Positions 7,383 through 13,586 of a DNA stretch of 14,357 nt are shown here, one piece after another (within the stretch, counting starts at the first letter, position 1; every line of letters starts with the position of its first letter). A program made the translations under genes and the position numbers. The notes beneath the pieces were generated by a model that ran no database searches, was not told where the DNA came from, and was given only the letters and a program-made list of their open reading frames with translations. The DNA comes from DAOUFU01 sp034429275 (GTDB taxonomy: Bacteria > Chloroflexota > Anaerolineae > Aggregatilineales > Aggregatilineaceae). The DNA lies in the NCBI GenBank assembly GCA_034429275.1, contig DAOUFU010000207.1, positions 1 through 14,357 on the forward strand, read 5' to 3'.

Positions 7383-8231
7383 ATGAAGTATGGCATCAGT
7401 ACCTGGGTGTGGGTCTCTCCGCTGACGACGGAAGGCGTCGCGGAGCTGGCCCCAAAGGTGAAGGACATCGGCTTCGACTGGTTTGAAGTGCCCATCGAAG
7501 GCACCGAAGACATCGATTACAAGCGGGCCGCTGCCATCCTACGCGACAACAGCCTGGCGGTCAGCGTGTGCGCGGCGATGGGACCTGATCGCGACCTCAT
7601 CCACGCCGACAAAGCCATCCGCGACAACGGCATGGCTTATCTCAAGCACTGCATCGACGCGGCGCAGGTGTTGGGCGCGACCAACCTGGTCGGGCCGCTC
7701 TATTCTTCGGTGGGGCGTACCTGGCAGATGACCGCCGCCGAACGCGAGCGCGACACCGATCTGCTGGTGAAGCAGTTGCGCGAACTGGCCGTCTACGCGG
7801 GCGATCATGGGGTGGTGCTGTGCGTCGAGCCGCTCAACCGCTTTGAGACCAGCTTCATCAACCTGGCCTCGCAGGTGATCCCGGTTGTGGATCGCGTCGA
7901 TCACCCGGCCTGCAAGGTCATGCTCGATACCTTTCACATGAATATCGAGGAACAATCGCTCGGCGCGGCCATCCGCGCAGTGGGCGACCGGCTGGCCCAG
8001 GTGCACGGCTGCGAGAACGATCGCGGCGCGCCGGGCAGCGGGCACGTGCCCTGGGACGATGTGGCCGCCGCGCTGTTCGACATCGGCTACAGCGGCCCGA
8101 TTGTGATCGAGTCGTTCACCAACAAGGTCAAGAGCATCGCGCGGGCGGCGGCCATCTGGCGTCCGCTGGCGGCCAGCCAGGATGCCCTCGCCGCCGATGG
8201 GTTGAAGTTCCTCAAGCAAAAATTCGGTTAA
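7383..8231 (+). CDS. Sugar phosphate isomerase/epimerase, ketose 3-epimerase-like TIM barrel
   Basis: The 282-residue TIM barrel belongs to the AP_endonuc_2 (xylose isomerase-like) superfamily. The four metal ligands known from D-tagatose 3-epimerase (E152, D185, H211, E246) are matched, with a constant shift of three, by E149 (CVEPLNRFE), D182 (MLDTFHMNIEE), H208 (QVHGCENDRG) and E243 (VIESF). The substrate-contacting E158, H188 and R217 are matched by E155, H185 and R214. The protein is therefore very likely an active divalent-metal enzyme that moves a proton next to a keto group, with ketose 3-epimerisation as the best guess. Family members with these residues also include inosose and 3-keto-sugar enzymes. 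Start: ATG 7383 behind AAAGGAG (7368-7374). It follows the second ATPase by 27 nt and is probably in the same transcript. Confidence 0.9.
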   Translation: MKYGISTWVWVSPLTTEGVAELAPKVKDIGFDWFEVPIEGTEDIDYKRAAAILRDNSLAVSVCAAMGPDRDLIHADKAIRDNGMAYLKHCIDAAQVLGATNLVGPLYSSVGRTWQMTAAERERDTDLLVKQLRELAVYAGDHGVVLCVEPLNRFETSFINLASQVIPVVDRVDHPACKVMLDTFHMNIEEQSLGAAIRAVGDRLAQVHGCENDRGAPGSGHVPWDDVAAALFDIGYSGPIVIESFTNKVKSIARAAAIWRPLAASQDALAADGLKFLKQKFG

Positions 8232-8236
8232 TCACA

Positions 8237-8249
8237 TCGGCCTGGCCGA
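8237..8249. promoter_or_regulatory. Short perfect palindrome between isomerase and oxidoreductase genes
   Basis: TCGGCC-T-GGCCGA (8237-8249) is a 6+1+6 perfect inverted repeat 5 nt after the isomerase stop, in a 64-nt gap. A small stem or a protein site are both possible. A weak T-run (8270-8274) follows about 20 nt later, too far for a standard terminator. Confidence 0.25.
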
Positions 8250-8295
8250 CTGCCGGCTGTTGATAGTCTTTTTGTGGAAAGAGGGGTAATCACTT

Positions 8296-9408
8296 ATGGC
8301 TGCGAAAAAGATCAACGTCGCCATTGTCGGGTTGGGGTTCGGCGCAGAATTCATCCCGATCTACCAGCACCACCCGCATACCCACATGGCGGCCATCTGC
8401 CAGCGCACCGAGAGCCGCCTTCACCAGGTGGGCGACGCATTCGGCGTTGAGAAGCGCTATACCGATTTCTACCGCCTGATCGAAGACCCGGACATCGACG
8501 CGGTGCACATCAACTCGCCCATCCACGAGCACGCGCGCATGAGCATCGCCGCGCTGAAGGCGGGCAAGCATGTCGCCTGCACCGTCCCGGCGGCTACCAC
8601 CATCGAGGAACTGGAGCAGATCGTCGCGGCGCAGGCGGAATCCGGCAAGAACTACATGATGATGGAGACGGTCATCTACTCGCGCGAGTTCCTGTATATC
8701 AAGGAACTGTACGAGACCGGCAAAATGGGCCGCATCCAGTACCTGCGCGCCACCCACCAGCAGGAGATGCTGGGCTGGCCCGGCTATTGGGAAGGGCTGC
8801 CGCCCATGCACTACGCGACTCATGTCGTCAGCCCGTGCCTGGCGCTGCCCCGCCGCGACGCCGAGAGCGTGACCTGCTTCGGCTCCGGGCGCATCCAGGA
8901 GCACCTGATCGGCAAGTACAACTCACCCTTCGCCATCGAGACGGCCCACATCAAGATGAAGGACTCCGACCTGGTGGCCGAGGTGATGCGTCACCTGTTC
9001 AACACAGCGCGCCAGTACCGCGAGAGTTTCGACGTCTACGGCAGCAAGATGGCCTTCGAGTGGCCGCTGATTGAGCACGAGCCGCCGGTAGTGCACATCG
9101 GCGAGGTTCCGCACAAGGTCGATGTGCTCGACTACGCCCACCTGCTGCCCGAAGAAATCCAACGCTTCACCACCAAGGGGGTCTATGGCAAAGAGCAGCA
9201 GCACCTGTCGTTCATCCAGGGAGCGGGACACGGCGGATCGCACCCGCACATGACTCACGAGTTTGTGATGAGCATCGTCGAGGGCCGCGATCCGTTCCCG
9301 AATGCGCGCCAGTCGGCCAACTGGACGGCAGTGGGCATCCTGGCGCACGAATCGGCCATGCAGGGCGGCGTGACTATGAAGCTGCCCGCGTTTACCCTGT
9401 CTTCGTAA
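8296..9408 (+). CDS. Atypical Gfo/Idh/MocA-family protein lacking the EKP motif (GH109-like motifs)
   Basis: The 370-residue product starts with a Rossmann fold: INVAIVGLGFGAEF (6-19, glycine motif GLGFGA), then the usual beta/alpha units to about residue 120. The hallmark Glu-Lys-Pro of this family is replaced by T96-V97-P98 (VACTVPAATTIEE), so the normal catalytic Lys is absent. Where most members have a G-x-x-D-x-x-x-H motif, this one has MHYATHVVSP (171-180). VP-A-x-T, MMMETV-Y-x-RE (121-131) and the Y-x-TH element recall, from memory, the NAD-dependent GH109 glycosidases more than ordinary dehydrogenases. It may carry out a redox-neutral reaction with bound NAD, or a dehydrogenation with altered acid/base chemistry. 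Start: ATG 8296 behind GAGGGG (8281-8286). It is probably co-transcribed with the upstream epimerase. Confidence 0.88.
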   Translation: MAAKKINVAIVGLGFGAEFIPIYQHHPHTHMAAICQRTESRLHQVGDAFGVEKRYTDFYRLIEDPDIDAVHINSPIHEHARMSIAALKAGKHVACTVPAATTIEELEQIVAAQAESGKNYMMMETVIYSREFLYIKELYETGKMGRIQYLRATHQQEMLGWPGYWEGLPPMHYATHVVSPCLALPRRDAESVTCFGSGRIQEHLIGKYNSPFAIETAHIKMKDSDLVAEVMRHLFNTARQYRESFDVYGSKMAFEWPLIEHEPPVVHIGEVPHKVDVLDYAHLLPEEIQRFTTKGVYGKEQQHLSFIQGAGHGGSHPHMTHEFVMSIVEGRDPFPNARQSANWTAVGILAHESAMQGGVTMKLPAFTLSS

Positions 9409-9417
9409 ATCAATGAT

Positions 9418-9453
9418 GCTGGCCGGGGGTGGGGCGATCCTGCCCCGGCCAGC
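9418..9453 (+). terminator. 11-bp perfect hairpin after the atypical oxidoreductase gene
   Basis: GCTGGCCGGGG (9418-9428) pairs perfectly with CCCCGGCCAGC (9443-9453) around a 14-nt loop. It begins 9 nt after the stop codon and ends 12 nt before the next ATG. No U-run follows, so it may act as a weak or Rho-aided terminator, or as a stabiliser of the upstream mRNA. Its closeness to the next start would also tend to limit translation of the membrane protein. Confidence 0.55.
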
Positions 9454-9465
9454 CTGGAAGCTGCC

Positions 9466-10206
9466 ATGAGAAAACGACTCTCACGCATTGTGATCCGGTT
9501 CGCCATCGCCATCGTCATCGTGCTCGCCTTGGGCGGCCTGGTCAGCCTGTATACCGATACACTCTCGCAAGAGAAACAGGACGAGGTGCTGATCAAGGCG
9601 GTGCCGTTCGTGGCGATCTTCGTGTCGATCGTGCTGGCGTTCATCTGCCTGATCGTGATCGTCGCCGTCGCGCTGGAGGGCAAAGTGCCGCAGCGCTCGT
9701 ACCGGCCCATCGAATACCTGCTGATCGCGGGCATTTTGGTGGGGGTGGGCGGCCTGTTCCAGGGCTGGAAGCTGTTCGCCTACCAGTTCGGCTTTTTGCT
9801 GCTGCTGTTTTCGCTGCTGGGGTTCATGGTGTGGAGCCATCTTGCGCCCATGCCCGCCCACAATCACCGGGCGGTGCCGCCGCTGACCCGCACGGCGCAC
9901 ATCATCGCGGTGGTGGCGGCGGTGCTGGTCTGGGCGGGCGTGGCGTTCTACATCGCCAACGACAACCGGCCCCAGGAACCTTATGGGTTTGGCAAGACAC
10001 TGTGGGATATGAAGAATGATGAGGAGAAAGCGCAGATCCGCGATGAAGCGGAAGGCGAATATCAGAACTCCAAAATCCCGGTGTTTCTGCTGATCAGCCT
10101 GCTGCCCGCCGGGATGGTGTATTTTGGCGCGCGCGAGATCGCTGCCGCGCGTTCCGGCGAGACTTCGCCCATACCGGCGAGCGGGATCAAGGTGCCGTCG
10201 GGATAG
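9466..10206 (+). CDS. Six-helix membrane protein of unknown function
   Basis: I do not recognise a named family for this 246-residue protein. It has a basic N-terminus (MRKRLSR) and about six hydrophobic helices at 8-30, 45-70, 82-99, 102-123, 144-163 and 204-222. A charged loop at about 181-203 (WDMKNDEEKAQIRDEAEGEY) precedes the last helix. The first loop (31-44) is also charged. No catalytic, heme or transporter motif is evident. ATG 9466 has only a weak ribosome site (GGAAG, 9456-9460) and lies 12 nt after a strong hairpin, suggesting low expression. It sits inside a block of sugar catabolic genes on the same strand but need not share their function. Confidence 0.8.
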   Translation: MRKRLSRIVIRFAIAIVIVLALGGLVSLYTDTLSQEKQDEVLIKAVPFVAIFVSIVLAFICLIVIVAVALEGKVPQRSYRPIEYLLIAGILVGVGGLFQGWKLFAYQFGFLLLLFSLLGFMVWSHLAPMPAHNHRAVPPLTRTAHIIAVVAAVLVWAGVAFYIANDNRPQEPYGFGKTLWDMKNDEEKAQIRDEAEGEYQNSKIPVFLLISLLPAGMVYFGAREIAAARSGETSPIPASGIKVPSG

Positions 10207-10266
10207 GGACGATTCCTGTGTGGGCGCGGCCCAGAGTTGGTGCGCTTCTAGCTGCTTTTCTGGTTG

Positions 10267-10310
10267 TATACTGACAGCGAATGATAGCTTGTCTGATTCT
10301 TGTTTAGACA
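10267..10310 (+). promoter_or_regulatory. Possible internal promoter region ahead of the second isomerase gene
   Basis: The 126-nt gap 10207-10332 becomes AT-rich in its second half. TATACT (10267-10272, 5 of 6 to TATAAT) lacks a good -35 at normal distance. Alternatively CTGACA (10271-10276) could be a -35, with no convincing -10. TGTCT/AGACA (10290-10294 and 10306-10310) form a short inverted repeat. TATACTGA also occurs at 12921-12928 ahead of the PA14 gene. A separate promoter for the last two catabolic genes is possible. Confidence 0.3.
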
Positions 10311-10332
10311 TAGAACGAAAGGAAATAGGATT

Positions 10333-11334
10333 ATGGCTAGACCAGTCACTCTATTCACCGGCCAATGGGCAGACCTGACGCTGGACACCGTGGCCGCCAA
10401 AGCCAAGAGTTTCGGTTACGACGGCCTGGAACTGGCGTGCTGGGGCGATCATTTTGAGGTTGATAAGGCCCTGTCGGATGACAAATATGTTCAGACGCGC
10501 AAGGACATTCTGGCCAAACACGGGCTGCAATGCTTCGCCATCAGCACGCACCTGGTCGGGCAGTGTGTCGCCGATGCCATCATCGACGACCGCCACAAAG
10601 CGATCCTGCCGCCGCGCCTGTTCGGCGATGGCAACCCCGAAGGGGTGCGCCAGCGCTGCGCCGAAGAGGTCAAGAACACGGCCCGCGCCGCCAAATTGTT
10701 CGGCGTCAAGGTGGTCAACGGCTTCACCGGCAGCCCGGTCTGGCACCTGCTCTATCCCTTCCCGCCGACCTCGCAGGAAATGATCGATGCCGGGTTCCGC
10801 GAATTCGCCGATCGCTGGACCCCGATTCTCGATGTGTTTGCGGCGGAAGGGGTGAAGTTTGGCCTGGAATGCCACCCGGCGGAAATCGCCTACGACATCT
10901 ACACGGCGCAGCGCGCGCTGGAGGCGCTCAAGGGGCACAAGGCGTTCGGTTTCAACTTCGACCCCAGCCACTTCGTCCACCAGATGTTCGACCCGGTCGA
11001 GTTCATCAACGCCTTCCCGGATCGCATCTTCCATGTACACGTCAAGGACTCCAAGGTGAAGCTAACCGGGCGCAGCAGCATCCTGGCCTCGCACCTGGCC
11101 TTTGGCGATCACCGGCGCGGGTGGGATTTTGTCTCGCCCGGTCGCGGCGATGTCGATCTCGAAGGCATCATCCGCGCGCTGACCCGCATCGGCTACCAGG
11201 GGCCGCTCTCGGTGGAATGGGAAGACAGCGGCATGGACCGTGAACACGGCGCGCGCGAGGCGTGTGAATTCGTGCGTAAGAACGATTTCACGCCGTCCGC
11301 CGTCGCGTTTGATGCAGCATTCGCCAAAGAGTAA
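10333..11334 (+). CDS. Second sugar phosphate isomerase/epimerase-like TIM barrel
   Basis: The 333-residue protein is of the xylose isomerase-like TIM-barrel superfamily but from a different branch than the first one. Likely metal ligands are E179 (GLECHPAE), D210 (FNFDPSHF), H236 (FHVHVKDS) and E295 (SVEWED), in the right order and spacing. It is longer than the first by inserts around residues 75-100 and 240-270 (RSSILASH, GDHRRGWDF). MARPVTLFTGQWADL and the GYDGLELACWGDH segment look like a widespread subgroup that, as I remember it, often neighbours Gfo/Idh/MocA genes in actinobacteria. Epimerase, dehydratase and keto-sugar eliminase or hydratase activities all occur in this superfamily, so the reaction is open. 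The frame is open to TTG 10300, but ATG 10333 behind AAAGGA (10318-10323) is the better start. Confidence 0.9.
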   Translation: MARPVTLFTGQWADLTLDTVAAKAKSFGYDGLELACWGDHFEVDKALSDDKYVQTRKDILAKHGLQCFAISTHLVGQCVADAIIDDRHKAILPPRLFGDGNPEGVRQRCAEEVKNTARAAKLFGVKVVNGFTGSPVWHLLYPFPPTSQEMIDAGFREFADRWTPILDVFAAEGVKFGLECHPAEIAYDIYTAQRALEALKGHKAFGFNFDPSHFVHQMFDPVEFINAFPDRIFHVHVKDSKVKLTGRSSILASHLAFGDHRRGWDFVSPGRGDVDLEGIIRALTRIGYQGPLSVEWEDSGMDREHGAREACEFVRKNDFTPSAVAFDAAFAKE

Positions 11335-11351
11335 GCGGCACAGGCTCACCG

Positions 11352-11390
11352 GCCAGGGCGTGTGCCGCGAGGCTCACGGCGCGCCCTGGC
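11352..11390 (+). other. Intercistronic hairpin between second isomerase and dehydrogenase genes
   Basis: GCCAGGGCG (11352-11360) pairs perfectly with CGCCCTGGC (11382-11390). Inside, GTG/CAC (11362-11364 with 11375-11377) and CC/GG around a GCGA loop extend the structure. There is no U-run. It lies 17 nt after the isomerase stop and 45 nt before the next start. AGGCTCAC occurs twice here (11342-11349 and 11370-11377). It is probably an mRNA-stability or expression-balancing element. Confidence 0.5.
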
Positions 11391-11435
11391 ACGTTCTGCA
11401 CCACGCCTGAGATACGTCCATAAGGAGGATTTGCG

Positions 11436-12626
11436 ATGGGTGAAGAAGTCGGATTCACCAGCATGGCCGGGGCAAGGGCCACTGGCGAAGCTCCCGAAAT
11501 CGGCATTGGCATGTTGGGCTATGCCTTCATGGGCAAGGCGCATTCCAACGCCTTCAAGAAACTTCCCTACATGATGTACCCGCCGGTCGCCATCCCGCGG
11601 CTGGTCGCCATCTGCGGGCGCAACGCAGAATCGGTCGCCGAGGCGGCGAAGCGGTACGGATATGAGCGCACCTACACCGACTGGCGCAAGATGCTCGAAG
11701 ATGACGCCGTGCAGGTCTTCGACAACGGCGGCCCCAACGACGCCCACGCCGAGCCGAGCATCGCCGCAGCGCAGGCGGGCAAGCACGTTTTCTGCGAGAA
11801 GCCGCTCGCCCGCACGGCTGCCGAAGCAAAGGGAATGCTCGACGCCGTCGAAAAAGCCGGGGTCAAGCACATGGTGGCCTTCAACTATCGTTTTGTGCCC
11901 GCCATCATGCAGGCCCGCAAGTTGATCGAAAGCGGCAGGCTGGGACGCATCTATCACTGGCGCGCCGTCTACCTGCAAGAATGGGGCATGGACCCCAAGA
12001 TGCCCATTAGCTGGCGCTTCCAGAAGGAGATCGCGGGGAGCGGCGCACTGGGCGATCTCGGCGCGCACATCATCGACCTGGCGCGATTCCTGGTCGGCGA
12101 GCCGAAGAAAGTGATGGGGCTGGCGCAGAACTGGATGCCGCAGCGCCCGGACGGCTCCGGCAAGATGGTCCCGTCCGATGTCGATGATGGCTTCGTGGCG
12201 CTGATGGAGTTCGAGGGCGGCGCGCTGGGCACGGTCGAGGCGTCGCGCTTCTGCCCAGGCCGCAAGAACTTCAACAGCTTCGAGATCAACGCCGAGAATG
12301 GCTCGATCCAGTTCAACCTGGAGCGGCTCAACGAGCTGAACGTCTTCTGGAAGCATGACGAGCCGCGCGAGACTCAGGGCTTCCACAACGCGCTGATCAG
12401 CGAGGGTTTCCATCCCTACTGGAGCAACTGGTGGCCGCACGGGCATATGATCGGCTGGGAGCACTCGTTTGTGCACGAGTTCAACCACTTCTTTGATGCC
12501 ATCGTGAACAACAAGCCGGTTGAGCCTTACGGTGCGACCTTTGTCGATGGCTACCGGAACGCGGTAATCTGCGACGCGATCCTCGAATCCGGGCGCACGG
12601 GCCGGGCGGTCGATGTGACCTATTGA
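11436..12626 (+). CDS. Gfo/Idh/MocA-family sugar dehydrogenase (canonical)
   Basis: The 396-residue NAD(P)-dependent oxidoreductase has an N-terminal Rossmann fold beginning near residue 21 (EIGIGMLGYAFMGKAHSNAF, glycine motif GYAFMG). The catalytic C120-E121-K122-P123-L124 motif is intact, and so is GSGALGDLGAHIIDL (201-215), with D207 and H211 as expected acid/base residues. The C-terminal alpha/beta domain would bind a sugar, inositol or glycoside. Start: ATG 11436 behind AAGGAGG (11422-11428). The first 20 residues are not conserved-looking, and an ATG at residue 10 is a possible but poorer start. The GYAFMG-AHS signature is one I associate with oxidoreductases found beside the preceding type of isomerase. 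It is the last gene of the catabolic block. Confidence 0.94.
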   Translation: MGEEVGFTSMAGARATGEAPEIGIGMLGYAFMGKAHSNAFKKLPYMMYPPVAIPRLVAICGRNAESVAEAAKRYGYERTYTDWRKMLEDDAVQVFDNGGPNDAHAEPSIAAAQAGKHVFCEKPLARTAAEAKGMLDAVEKAGVKHMVAFNYRFVPAIMQARKLIESGRLGRIYHWRAVYLQEWGMDPKMPISWRFQKEIAGSGALGDLGAHIIDLARFLVGEPKKVMGLAQNWMPQRPDGSGKMVPSDVDDGFVALMEFEGGALGTVEASRFCPGRKNFNSFEINAENGSIQFNLERLNELNVFWKHDEPRETQGFHNALISEGFHPYWSNWWPHGHMIGWEHSFVHEFNHFFDAIVNNKPVEPYGATFVDGYRNAVICDAILESGRTGRAVDVTY

Positions 12627-12679
12627 TGCGCCGCCCCGGCCTTCAACTGAGGCCGATGGGGTGAACGTTTGGGTAGAGA

Positions 12680-12746
12680 CGGGTTTTGCTCCGCCCCCTT
12701 TTCGCGAATTTGTATAGATCGGAGAGGGGGCGGAGCGGCCCGTTTT
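12680..12746 (+). terminator. Very long hairpin with short U-run: operon terminator or dispersed palindromic repeat
   Basis: GCTCCGCCCCC (12688-12698) pairs perfectly with GGGGGCGGAGC (12726-12736). The stem continues inward to 12704/12720 for 17 pairs (two G-U) and outward through T-G pairs and CGGG/CCCG (12680-12683 with 12739-12742). TTTT (12743-12746) follows. It lies 53 nt after the dehydrogenase stop and is the best candidate for the end of the catabolic operon. Its length exceeds a normal terminator, so it may be a copy of a dispersed palindromic repeat that also serves as one. Confidence 0.7.
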
Positions 12747-12760
12747 GGGGCTGCGCGGGG

Positions 12761-12784
12761 GTGAGGCCAGCCCTTCGCCCTCAC
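12761..12784 (+). other. Small hairpin downstream of the long terminator
   Basis: GTGAGG (12761-12766) pairs with CCTCAC (12779-12784) over a 12-nt loop. It follows the long hairpin by 15 nt and may belong to the same repeat-like unit. Apart from this, the stretch 12785-12910 shows no gene or clear site. Confidence 0.3.
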
Positions 12785-12915
12785 ATATCCGACCAGTTTG
12801 CCAAAGTGCATCAGGGCCAGGCGATGCCCAATCTGCCCCCCAGCCTACGCCTACCTGACGCGCAGCACACGCCATTCCCCCGGCAGCAGGGCGCATCCTC
12901 AACGCGGCACAAAAC

Positions 12916-13012
12916 CGCCTTATACTGATCAATAAGGCGAACAAACCCGGATCACCGGGCGCGTCCAACCATGGGACGCGGTCGCCGCGCGCCTGTCGAT
13001 CGGACGGCGCGG
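12916..13012 (+). promoter_or_regulatory. Row of four hairpins in front of the PA14 gene (structured leader or promoter region)
   Basis: Four inverted repeats follow one another: CGCCTTAT/ATAAGGCG (12916-12923 with 12932-12939), CCCGG/CCGGG (12946-12950 with 12955-12959), CGCGTCC/GGACGCG (12960-12966 with 12974-12980) and CCGCGC/GCGCGG (12985-12990 with 13007-13012). All are perfect. The first contains TATACT (12921-12926), a possible -10 box without a clear -35. If transcription starts there, hairpins two to four form the 5' leader of the secreted-protein mRNA. The last one ends 14 nt before the GAGGAG ribosome site. Confidence 0.5.
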
Positions 13013-13040
13013 ACATGCATTTGCACGAGGAGAAAACACC

Positions 13041-13574
13041 ATGAGTCCCATCCTGTCCATCCCTTCGGCCCGCCGCGTCGCCCGGCTGATCGTCGTGACC
13101 GCGCTGGCTCTCAGCCTGGTCGCGCTGGTCGTCCCTCTGCCGGCGGCTCATGCCGACCAACCGGCCCAGAGCACGCTGTGGACCGTCGAATACTACAACA
13201 ATACGAACCTGAGCGGGTACCCGGTCTATACAACCCAGGCTGCCAGTATCGGCTTCAACTGGACGGCGGACCCGCCCGCGCCCGGTGTTCCCGCCGACAA
13301 CTACTCGATGCGCTACACCGGGTTGCAGACTCTCTCCGGCATGTACCTGATGCAGGTCCGGGCCGATGACGGCGGCCGCGTCTACCTGGACGGCCAGCTC
13401 GTGATCAACGCCTTCGGTCCATCCAGCGGCCTGACCTACACCTACCAGTTCAATGCCGCGCCGGGCCAGCACATCATCGTGGTGGAATACTACGAGGGCG
13501 GTGGGGTGGCCTTCCTGAACTTTTCGCTGACCCCGGCTGGCTCTGCCCCCACGCCCGTCCCGAATCCGGGTTAG
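13041..13574 (+). CDS. Secreted PA14-domain protein, N-terminal part ending at an in-frame TAG
   Basis: ATG 13041 behind GAGGAG (13027-13032) starts a 177-residue frame. Residues 1-38 form a signal peptide: RR at 11-12, a hydrophobic core at about 16-33 and probable cleavage after AHA. Residues 46-164 are a PA14 domain: LWTVEYYNNTNLSG at the start and the characteristic RADDGGRVYLDGQ around 107-119. PA14 domains bind carbohydrate or act as spacers in secreted enzymes and adhesins. A Pro-rich linker (SAPTPVPNPG) leads to TAG at 13572-13574. The same reading frame then continues with SH3 domains to 14309, so this looks like the first part of one 422-codon gene. The product is expected outside the cell or on its surface. 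If the stop is real, it is a free PA14 protein. Confidence 0.85.
   Translation: MSPILSIPSARRVARLIVVTALALSLVALVVPLPAAHADQPAQSTLWTVEYYNNTNLSGYPVYTTQAASIGFNWTADPPAPGVPADNYSMRYTGLQTLSGMYLMQVRADDGGRVYLDGQLVINAFGPSSGLTYTYQFNAAPGQHIIVVEYYEGGGVAFLNFSLTPAGSAPTPVPNPG
13572..13574 (+). other. In-frame amber codon splitting one reading frame
   Basis: TAG follows the codons for PNPG and is followed in the same frame by GCC ACC GGC ACG GTG ACC, which leads directly into an SH3 domain. One change, CAG to TAG (Gln to stop), would explain it. There is no frameshift. The options are a real nonsense mutation, a sequencing or assembly error, or partial read-through. Confidence 0.75.
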
Positions 13575-13586
13575 GCCACCGGCACG

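Noticed and set aside
12686..12928. Small open frame in the gap after the dehydrogenase
   Set aside because: It covers the long hairpin, has no ribosome binding site and gives a low-complexity translation.
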